Origin: Chloroflexota bacterium
Lineage (GTDB): Bacteria; Chloroflexota; Dehalococcoidia; SM23-28-2; RBG-16-64-32
Length of the DNA: 9,816 nt
NCBI GenBank assembly: GCA_005880075.1
Contig: VBJT01000055.1
Location: 1-9,816 of the forward strand
Direction: 5' to 3'
Below the pieces are notes generated by a model. That model did not search any database. It had not been told where the DNA came from and was given only the letters and a program-made list of their open reading frames with translations. A program made the position numbers and the translations under genes. Positions within the stretch are counted from its first letter, which is position 1. Each line of letters begins with the position of its first letter. Below, in pieces: positions 1-5,781 of the stretch.

Positions 1-924
1 CGGCCAGGCGTTGTCGGAAGTGTTATCAGGGCAGTTGTCGAGCGGGTCAGTGCCGATTGCCGTCTCGGAGTCGGTCGCCCAGCCGTCCGCGTCCATGTCG
101 GCGATCTGCCATGCGCCGGACGCCAGGTTCATCTGCCCCTGGATCGACGGGTGGAAGTAGTCGAACGTCGACACGTCGGCCGCGGTAAACCCAGCATTGA
201 AGATCGCGTTGTTGTCGAACCGGCACTTCGGATAGAGCGCGCACACCTCCGAGAGCTGCGTGTTGAAGTCGATGTTCCGCTGCCGCACACGCGCCCGCCG
301 GTCGACGTCTGCTTGAGCCGTCGAGGTCGGGTTCGCCAGCAACGATTGGCAGATGTGAGCGACGTTCCAGACGGACACGGCGCTCGAGTTGGTGTGCAGC
401 AGGGCCCACAGCTGGTAGACATCAGGGATGCTCAGAACGAGGATGCGCCGGTTGGGAAAGCCCGTCGTTAGGGTGTTCATTGCCGTCTGGAACTGTGTCC
501 GGTACGTCGCGACCGGGGTCATCGAGGGTTCATCACCAGTGCAGACGTCGTTGCCGCCCATCTCGACGGTGACGAGTTCCATGCCGCCTGGGGTGCCGTT
601 GAGGTTGACCGCCTGGCCGTTGAGGTCCGTCATCTTGGCGCCGCTTACGGAGTAGTTGAAGTTCTTGCCGCTTATGTTCGGATTGCCAGAGAGGGTGCGA
701 GAATAGACGCTTTGTACGGTCGCCTGAGTGCCCGTAGCCCACGAATAGTCCGGGTTGTTTCCAATATGGGACGAGTCCAAATTGGCGGCCTGGGTTATCG
801 AATCGCCGAGCGCGCCGATCGAGTCCGACACGTTGTTGGTGAAGGCCGCCGCGTCCTGTCTTGCGATCGCCATTACGGCGACGATGACAGCAGCAGTCAG
901 CAGGATATGTTGGAACCAGCGCAC
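1..924 (-). CDS. Secreted SGNH/GDSL-family hydrolase, C-terminus cut by window edge
   Basis: Reading the minus strand from a GTG at 924 gives 308 codons without a stop, running off the left edge. The start is supported by a GAGGGGGG Shine-Dalgarno at 932-939 with 7 nt spacing. Residues 1-27 form a signal peptide (Arg, then a hydrophobic core, then DAAA before FTNN). All SGNH landmarks are present: block I GDSIT at 40-44 (nucleophile Ser42), block II Gly95 (SVSGAK), block III GGND at 123-126 (Asn125), and block V DYFHPS with Asp255 and His258. The family contains esterases, lipases and carbohydrate deacetylases; the substrate cannot be read from the sequence. Residues 276-300 (DMDADGW, then GTDPLDNCPD) begin a thrombospondin-type-3-like Ca-binding repeat, so further C-terminal modules probably lie outside the window. 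The same repeat type occurs in the gene at 3983-5717. Confidence 0.88.
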   Translation of the reverse strand, partial: MRWFQHILLTAAVIVAVMAIARQDAAAFTNNVSDSIGALGDSITQAANLDSSHIGNNPDYSWATGTQATVQSVYSRTLSGNPNISGKNFNYSVSGAKMTDLNGQAVNLNGTPGGMELVTVEMGGNDVCTGDEPSMTPVATYRTQFQTAMNTLTTGFPNRRILVLSIPDVYQLWALLHTNSSAVSVWNVAHICQSLLANPTSTAQADVDRRARVRQRNIDFNTQLSEVCALYPKCRFDNNAIFNAGFTAADVSTFDYFHPSIQGQMNLASGAWQIADMDADGWATDSETAIGTDPLDNCPDNTSDNAWP

Positions 925-965
925 AGCTGTACCCCCCTCAAAGGCTCGGCTGACGGACGACGGGA

Positions 966-994
966 ATTATACTGCGGCGCCTCAAGCGGGGCAA
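966..994 (-). promoter_or_regulatory. Sigma70-type promoter of the SGNH hydrolase gene
   Basis: On the minus strand, a TTGCCC -35 box (994-989) is followed after exactly 17 bp by a perfect TATAAT -10 box (971-966). Transcription would start near 959, giving a leader of about 35 nt that contains the Shine-Dalgarno. Placement and spacing fit the GTG start at 924. This is motif matching by eye only. Confidence 0.65.
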
Positions 995-1003
995 TGAGGC
1001 GGC

Positions 1004-1029
1004 AGTGGGTCAGTTCAAACTGACCCACT
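1004..1029. repeat. Perfect 12-bp inverted repeat, possible operator or IS-end remnant
   Basis: Arm AGTGGGTCAGTT (1004-1015), a 2-nt centre, then its exact reverse complement AACTGACCCACT (1018-1029). It lies about 10 bp upstream of the -35 box of the minus-strand promoter, where an activator or regulator would bind. No T-run follows on either strand, so a terminator is unlikely. The GGGTCAGTT motif also resembles end sequences I associate with IS21-like elements, but no transposase is present in the window. Confidence 0.6.
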
Positions 1030-1399
1030 ACCGATGAGGCTGTGGCCTGCGGGAACCGGGATGCCGTTTGATTGTCATGGGCCTTAGTCTTGATAGCTCT
1101 GGGAAAAGTTTGCGTTTGACGGGCGTCTTACCTTGGCCTGGGCCGATTTTGCTCGATTGTTTTGGTCATGATTGTGTCCGGATCGAATGCGGCCGCTTGT
1201 AGTCTTCTCGGCCAGCTCCGTTGCAGGCCACCCTAAACCGCCGCCGTCGTGTTTCATCGGAACTTCACGGCATTCTCACGCTACTTTCATTACGAGGCTA
1301 ACGGCCGGTTGTTATCTTTGCCCGAAGGGATGCGGCGGACCGGACCAGGCGACTCTCGCCATCTTCCTATGATCGTTAGCCCAATGAGGAGACTTTGAG

Positions 1400-2242
1400 A
1401 TGCTGCGTAGTGCGATAGCAGGCGCCACCGAATGGCGGACGAGGCCGATGCTGAACAAGGTGCCGGAGATCACCATGTATTTCTGGATCATCAAGGTGCT
1501 CTGCACTACAGTTGGCGAGACGTTCGCTGACTACCTGAACGTTGATCTGGGCTTCGGCACGTACACGCTGTACTTCGTTGGCGCGTTAACCGTCCTCGCC
1601 CTGGTTGTCCAGCTCGCTACGAGAAGGTACATCGCCCCCGTCTACTGGGTTGCTGTCGTTCTGATTAGCGTCTTTGGGACCTTGATCACCGACAAACTCA
1701 CGGACGACTTTGGAGTAGCTCTTGAAATAACCACTGCCATCTTTACGGTCGTCCTCGCCCTGGTCTTCTTTGTGTGGTACTCGGTCGAACGGACGCTGTC
1801 TATCCATACCATCTATACCTTCCGGCGTGAGGCTTTTTACTGGCTGGCGATCCTCTTTACGTTCGCGCTGGGTACGGCAGCCGGCGATCTTGTCGCAGAG
1901 AAATTCAACCTTGGTTATCTGAACTCACTGATTCTCTTTGCCGGCATTATCTCCGTTATTGCCATCGCTCACTTCGGGTTGGATGTGAACCCCGTGGGGG
2001 CATTCTGGGCTGCTTACGTGATAACTCGCCCGCTCGGGGCGTCGATCGGCGACTATCTTTCCCAGGACACCGTCGATGGCGGGCTTGGGTTGGGCACGGA
2101 CCAGACAAGCTTCATCTTCCTGCTTGCCATCCTGGCTCTCGTCGTTTACCTGGTGATCACGAAGACGGACCAACCCGGTTACATAAGTGGAAACGGCTCG
2201 CCGCGAATCAAGACCCTCCCAGAGCCCGAATCAGCCGAGTGA
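1400..2242 (+). CDS. COG4705/DUF347-type polytopic membrane protein with four internal repeats
   Basis: This encodes a 280-residue integral membrane protein. The ATG at 1400 is preferred because GAGGAG at 1386-1391 lies 8 nt upstream; the ATG at 1448 (Met17) is the alternative and would remove a 16-residue non-hydrophobic extension. I recognise the KVPEIT, YFWIIKVL and REAFYWLAILFTFALGTAAGD segments as the COG4705 family (DUF347 repeats), described only as uncharacterised membrane-anchored proteins. Four repeats are visible, each with an aromatic-Trp pair, Gly ten residues later and Asp five residues after that: Trp29/Gly39/Asp44, Trp83/Gly93/Asp98, Trp148/Gly158/Asp163, Trp203/Gly213/Asp218. 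Each contributes about two hydrophobic helices, giving roughly eight membrane segments. Buried Asp residues would fit ion or small-solute transport, but no function is established. The tail from about residue 256 is hydrophilic. It is followed 38 bp later by the cupredoxin-like gene, probably in one operon. Confidence 0.85.
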   Translation: MLRSAIAGATEWRTRPMLNKVPEITMYFWIIKVLCTTVGETFADYLNVDLGFGTYTLYFVGALTVLALVVQLATRRYIAPVYWVAVVLISVFGTLITDKLTDDFGVALEITTAIFTVVLALVFFVWYSVERTLSIHTIYTFRREAFYWLAILFTFALGTAAGDLVAEKFNLGYLNSLILFAGIISVIAIAHFGLDVNPVGAFWAAYVITRPLGASIGDYLSQDTVDGGLGLGTDQTSFIFLLAILALVVYLVITKTDQPGYISGNGSPRIKTLPEPESAE

Positions 2243-2263
2243 GCACAACCGACTATGACCTTT

Positions 2264-2270
2264 AAAGGAG
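2264..2270 (+). promoter_or_regulatory. Ribosome binding site for the TTG-started cupredoxin-like gene
   Basis: AAAGGAG lies 10 nt before the TTG at 2281. It decides the start: the frame is closed by TAA at 2263-2265 and there is no other start codon before the signal peptide. Confidence 0.7.
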
Positions 2271-2280
2271 CGAAGTTGAA

Positions 2281-2847
2281 TTGAAGAACCGCAAGCACCT
2301 TTTTGGGTGGGCCGGCATCGTGGCTGCTATCGCTATCACCGGCTCCGCGATGGGCGTAGCGTCCGCAACCGGTCTGGCGAAGACGCCTTCGACAAGCACG
2401 CTCGAGGCGGAAGAACCGAGCGGCAACACCTCCGCAGACAGCAGTGACACGTCAGACAGTACTGATACCGCAGACACGACGGCGTCATCGGCAACGGTTG
2501 ACGTGACGCTGAGCGAGTGGTCAATCAAGCCGAGCGTGACCAGCGCCAAGGCCGGAGCGGTCACGTTCAACATTCAGAATACAGGCCCGGCGCAAAGCCA
2601 CGAGTTCATAATTCTGAAGACGGACATCGCGCCGGAAGCTCTGCCGACGCTGAAGGACAATTCGCTCGATGAGGAGGGCAACGGTATCACATCGCCGGGC
2701 GAAGGCAAGGTCCTTGGGGTAGGGAAGACGCAGACTGTCACGGTCACTATGACACCGGGCAAGTACGTCTTCGTGGACAACATTGTGCAGAGAGGGCTGG
2801 TGCACTGGGAGAAGAAGGCATACGCAACTTTTACCGTGCAACCGTGA
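2281..2847 (+). CDS. Exported cupredoxin-fold protein with altered copper ligands
   Basis: A 188-residue protein starting at TTG. Residues 1-29 are a basic then hydrophobic export signal (uncleaved anchor or signal peptide; no lipobox Cys). Residues 35-72 form an acidic Ser/Thr/Asp linker. Residues 73-188 match the plastocyanin/azurin-like pattern: VDVTLSEWSIKPS, then AGAVTFNIQNTG, SHEFIILKTDIAPEALP, PGKYVFVDN and YATFTV. In copper-binding relatives the ligands are an early His, then Cys, His and Met near the C-terminus. Here His107 is kept and His175 probably is, but the Cys position holds Asp166 and the Met position Ala180, with about four extra residues between. A classical blue-copper site therefore looks unlikely; the protein may bind metal differently or act structurally. 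It lies 38 bp downstream of the DUF347 membrane protein on the same strand, suggesting co-expression. Confidence 0.8.
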   Translation: MKNRKHLFGWAGIVAAIAITGSAMGVASATGLAKTPSTSTLEAEEPSGNTSADSSDTSDSTDTADTTASSATVDVTLSEWSIKPSVTSAKAGAVTFNIQNTGPAQSHEFIILKTDIAPEALPTLKDNSLDEEGNGITSPGEGKVLGVGKTQTVTVTMTPGKYVFVDNIVQRGLVHWEKKAYATFTVQP

Positions 2848-3110
2848 GATAGCACAGCCGGCCCGGCAAGGCAGCGGGGCGGGTTCGTGCGGCCGCCACG
2901 CCGACCGCGTCTTAGCGAGCGCGGGTTCTCTAGCTCCTCATCGGCGGCAGGCAAGCTAGTCAGGGTAACTGTCCTCTCTGAGAAGGCACCAACCGCCTCT
3001 TGACATCTGGTCGCCGGAGGCTGGGTCAGCAGGCAAAGATGAGGCGAACTGCGTGGTATGATGCAGGTCGCTGGCCGGCCTCGGAGGAGTGTTCGGGCCG
3101 TGACTCCGTG

Positions 3111-3344
3111 ATGGCGCGTATTTCCAGAATTTGCCGCATCATTGCGCCTATCGTCGAGTGGCTGAACAGCGGCGGGTCCGAGAAGATCGCGATAGGACTC
3201 GGCTGCCTGTTCCTTGTCGTTGTGATTACGACTGCCATCGTTCTCGTTGCAAACGACGTCTTTGGGCTGGGCATCTTTGGCAGCGGCACCGGCTGCACGA
3301 ATCCCGACCCGTATCACCCGTGCCGGCCGGTCGATACGCGCTAA
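3111..3344 (+). CDS. Small single-pass membrane protein, hypothetical
   Basis: From the ATG at 3111 this gives 77 residues. A short amphipathic basic N-terminus (MARISRICRIIAPIVEWL) is followed by one clear transmembrane helix at about residues 27-47 (IAIGLGCLFLVVVITTAIVL). A Gly-rich and Cys-containing tail then includes CTNPDPYHPC. I do not recognise a family. The start is uncertain: the frame is open upstream to a TTG at 3000, with an ATG at 3039. A 17-codon frame beginning at 3058 ends in a TGA overlapping the 3111 ATG (TGATG) and contains a GGAGGAG, so translational coupling is possible. TTGACA at 3000-3005 could be a -35 box, but its -10 is poor. The gene converges on the minus-strand small gene, with 19 bp between their stops. 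Confidence 0.5.
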   Translation: MARISRICRIIAPIVEWLNSGGSEKIAIGLGCLFLVVVITTAIVLVANDVFGLGIFGSGTGCTNPDPYHPCRPVDTR

Positions 3345-3363
3345 GCGGAGCGGTCCGCGGCCG

Positions 3364-3585
3364 CTACCGGCGGTAGCAGCGCGTGACAAAGGCGTCGCGG
3401 TCCGCGCCAGCGTCGTCGAAGTATCGGCTGAGGGCGCTGACGAGCGGCGGCTTCGGGAGGTGAACGTTGCCGTTGATTTCCGCCGACTCCACTCCGGCAA
3501 TGATCCCCGCTACGTCGTCGGCGATCTGACGAACGATGCTAAGCCTCAGGCTGCTTTCGTCATCGGGAGATAAACGACGGGACAT
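3364..3585 (-). CDS. Small soluble hypothetical protein
   Basis: From the ATG at 3585 this is 73 residues, starting MSRRLSPDDESS and ending RDAFVTRCYRR. It appears mostly helical and charged, without signal peptide or membrane segment. Third codon positions are strongly G/C after the first dozen codons, as in the neighbouring real genes, which is the main support. The frame extends upstream to a TTG at 3642, but that extension has no ribosome site and looks non-coding. No Shine-Dalgarno is obvious at 3585 either. No family is recognised. It converges with the small membrane protein gene. Confidence 0.45.
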   Translation of the reverse strand: MSRRLSPDDESSLRLSIVRQIADDVAGIIAGVESAEINGNVHLPKPPLVSALSRYFDDAGADRDAFVTRCYRR

Positions 3586-3776
3586 TCGAGGCCAGAGGAA
3601 ATGCAGGGCCAGGTCAAGGGCTCTCCCGGCCCTGCCACCCAAACGGGAAGGTCTGGACTTCTAATTGTTGACGGGAGCCCGGGGCGGCTGCATGAAGCGG
3701 CGACGAATGTTTAATAAAAGAACGATGAATTTTCAGACGACGAATTTCCGAAACTCTGAGCGTTAATCCGACTAAA

Positions 3777-3814
3777 AGGAAGCGCAGTCGCACTGGCCCC
3801 CGACTGCCTTTCCT
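3777..3814. other. Hairpin, 12 paired bases with an internal loop
   Basis: AGGAA (3777-3781) pairs with TTCCT (3810-3814). After a 2x2 internal loop, GCAGTCG (3784-3790) pairs with CGACTGC (3801-3807) around a 10-nt loop. It lies 11 nt from the terminator hairpin. It could be part of a small RNA or an untranslated region; no function is assigned. Confidence 0.4.
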
Positions 3815-3825
3815 CCAAAGGTTCC

Positions 3826-3860
3826 AGAAGGCCCGGCCCGTTTCAGCGGCCGGGCTTTCT
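3826..3860. terminator. Rho-independent-type terminator hairpin
   Basis: AGAAGGCCCGGCC (3826-3838) pairs with GGCCGGGCTTTCT (3848-3860), a 13-bp stem with one G-T wobble and a 9-nt loop. The plus-strand product has the better U-rich end (CTTTCT). On the minus strand it lies 123 nt past the stop at 3983, where it could end the transcript of the dockerin-like gene (tail CCTTCT, weaker). It is probably bidirectional. Confidence 0.65.
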
Positions 3861-3985
3861 GATTGGACAGACGCAGCGGCCCGGCCAAAGCTTGCGCCCG
3901 CCTGCCCGTCGAGGAGTCGGGCGGGATGACCCCGCTAGTGCGCACGCAATGCCCACAGGCGAGAGCATCGCCTAAGTCGCGTCTA

Positions 3986-4195
3986 CAGGCAGGTCGCGCC
4001 AAAAATGCCCGTCATTAGCGAGACGTCCGTTATATCGACGAAGCTGTCGTAGTTCAGGTCATAGCGGCCCTGGTAGCCGGCAACACCGCTGTCGCCAACG
4101 CCGTCGTTGTCCGGATTACCACCTTGAGCGCCGAAGACGCCGGTAAGCAGCGAAATGTCGCTGATGTCGGAGAAGCCGTCGGCGTTCAGGTCGCG
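3986..4195 (-). repeat. Duplicated dockerin-like Ca-binding motif
   Basis: The last 70 residues of the frameshifted gene contain two similar segments: DLNADGFSDISDISLLTGVF and DLNYDSFVDITDVSLMTGIF. Each has a D-x-N-x-D loop with later Asp residues, followed by a hydrophobic helix-like segment, the layout of type I dockerin repeats. The second loop has Ser where the conserved Gly is expected. They are separated by a 25-residue Asp/Gly-rich spacer (NPDNDGVGDSG). Confidence 0.65.
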
Positions 4196-4511
4196 CTGCG
4201 ATTGGGCGAAGTTCGGCAAGCGGGGGTTAGCACCGGCGACGCAGTTATCGAAGCGGTCGATTACGAGGTCATCATCGCAGTCGGTGTCGATCCGCGCCGG
4301 CGAGGCCGATGCAGACGCGGCTGGTGACAACGGTGGCATGGTAGTGTCCATTCGGGCCGGCCGGCCGGGGATCGCAATCGGGGCCGATGCCGTCGGCGTG
4401 GGAGCCGCTATCGCCGACAGGCTGGTCGCGGGGGACATCCTGGTCCCACTGGAAGGTGTTCGGTGTGGTGCCCCCGCCGTTCCCGGGCTGCTGGCTGTTG
4501 GCGACAAGCGG

Positions 4512-4718
4512 GCAATTATCGACCCGGTTTTGCCAGCCGTCGCCATCCTGATCATTGTTGAACGAAGCATCGTTCGGGTCGCAGACGGCCGGGAGGCCGT
4601 CGCCGTCAGAGTCGCCACCGGACAGGGCATTGAACTGGCGCGGGTCCCAGGTCGGGTTCGGAATCGACACGCAGACATCGAGCGAGTTGGCGTGGCCGTC
4701 GTTATCGTAGTCGCGGTC
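4512..4718 (-). repeat. Thrombospondin type-3-like Ca-binding repeats
   Basis: Residues 334-402 of the 5717-start frame carry three Asp-rich loops of the DxDxDG type, ending in DNCPL. Known type-3 repeats wrap calcium ions and act as rigid stalks between domains outside the cell. Confidence 0.7.
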
Positions 4719-5781
4719 GCTTGATACGAAGACGCTCGCCTTCAGCGTCCGGGTGTTGATCGGAGTGGTAATGCGGTTGAAGCCGCACTCGTTTGGCACG
4801 GTGGCACCGGGGCAGCCGCCGTCCTTGGCCTGTCGCATCGAAAAGCCGGCGAACGAGGCCGTGCAGTCCGGCGGCGGGGTGACGGCGGTGCAGGAGTTGT
4901 CATGGCTTATGCCGAAGATGGAGGAGGATGAGGAGAGGTTGCAGAAGTCGGAGATGCCGGTATTTGTCGGCGGGGCCTCCGGATCGCCGAGGATGATGAT
5001 CGAGGGCGCGCCCCAGGCGGCCGTCATCCAGGCCTGGTTCGGGAAGACCGCCAGGGCGCCCGGCGCCAGGGTGACGATATCGATCGGGATGATGAGAACG
5101 CCCGCCACGACGGCGGTCCCGAAGTAACGAGCACTGGGCGCAACCGGTGGCGTCGGCCCGCCCGGGCCATCGGGATCGAGGCTGTCACGGACGAAGATCG
5201 GGTACGCGTCGGCGCCGTCGGGTATGCCGTTGTTGGCGAACTCCGGATGCTCCACCGAGCCGTTCTCGTCGAGGTCACCATCGTCCTCGGCAAGATTGCC
5301 AGCGGCGGAGTTGCCGCTGCCGCCGGCGATGAGAACGCTGGTGGTAGCGGGAGTGGCGGCATCGATGAGATCGAAGTTGACGGGGGAGTCGGCATTGCAG
5401 CCCTCGTTGGCGAGGCCGAGCTTGGCGACGGTGTTGATCCGGCCGATGTAGGCGCCGGTTGGAATCTGGCTGTCGGTGGCCGTGGTCAGCGACGGATCGC
5501 TGAAGTTCACGGCGCCGCCGAGGGCCGAGGGCGGCGGGATGTCGAAGGGGATAGTGATATCTGGGTGACCGTTTGGCGCCGTGTCGCTGAAAGTGACGGG
5601 CGCGCTGAACTGCGGGTTGAAGGTGCTGGCGCGGGCAAGCTCACCCGGCGCGAGCAACGCCATAGCGGCGAGGGCGAGAGCGGCCGCAAAACCGCTGATG
5701 ATGCGTCCGGTAGTCATCGCGTTCCTCCCGTTTGGGCTCGGTGCAGGACTGCGTTGAACGCGGCTATTCTAGCACTCTGTC

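Larger units (their letters stand above)
925..1399. other. Intergenic region between divergent genes
   Basis: This is 475 bp with no convincing gene. It holds the minus-strand promoter and the 12-bp inverted repeat at its left end. Near the right end, TATGAT at 1368-1373 could be a -10 box for the plus-strand operon, but I see no matching -35. The stretch 1030-1340 is less GC-rich than its surroundings; an open frame at 1172-1372 has no recognisable protein character. Confidence 0.6.
3586..3982. other. Intergenic region with hairpins and an AT-rich patch
   Basis: About 400 bp without a convincing gene. Positions 3700-3780 are noticeably AT-richer than the rest of the window. It is followed by two adjacent hairpins at 3777-3814 and 3826-3860. 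A bulged GC hairpin may also form at 3604-3633 (CAGGGCC with GGCCCTG). Frames across 3772-4002 look like chance. Confidence 0.55.
3983..5717 (-). pseudogene. Secreted protein with type-3 Ca repeats and dockerin-like C-terminus, frameshifted
   Basis: The ATG at 5717 has GGAGG 6 nt upstream. Residues 1-30 are a signal peptide (core AAALALAAMALLAPGE, cleavage after ARA). The mature N-terminus starts STFNPQFSAPVTFSD, and residues to about 330 form a beta-rich region with several Cys, family not recognised. Residues 334-402 hold thrombospondin-type-3-like Ca repeats (DYDNDGHANSLD, DSDGDGLPAVCD, DQDGDGWQNRVDNCP). This frame stops at TGA 4272-4274, but the same repeat style resumes in the frame one base on (DTDCDDDLVIDRFDNC) and continues to TAG 3983-3985. 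The rejoined product is about 576 residues. It ends in two dockerin-like motifs. The shift falls near 4283-4310 and is explained by one extra base. It could be a sequencing or assembly error, in which case the gene is intact, or a real mutation leaving a secreted product without the dockerin-like end. The gene lies 64 bp downstream of the large cohesin-like gene, possibly in one operon. Confidence 0.75.

Noticed and set aside
1172..1372. 66-residue plus-strand frame in the divergent intergenic region
   Set aside because: No ribosome site, no recognisable composition or domain, and it ends within the probable promoter/leader of the next gene.
3363..3377. GCTACCG/CGGTAGC inverted repeat as a terminator between the convergent small genes
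   Set aside because: The centre is a single base, so the usable stem is only about 5 bp, and no T-run follows on either strand.
2574..3500. 308-residue open frame on the minus strand
   Set aside because: It runs antisense to the cupredoxin-like gene and the small membrane protein gene, has Arg/Ser/Pro-rich composition with no domain, and contradicts better-supported frames.
4272..4300. Programmed ribosomal frameshifting
   Set aside because: No slippery heptamer, prfB-like CTT TGA context or downstream structure is evident; a one-base indel explains the data more simply.
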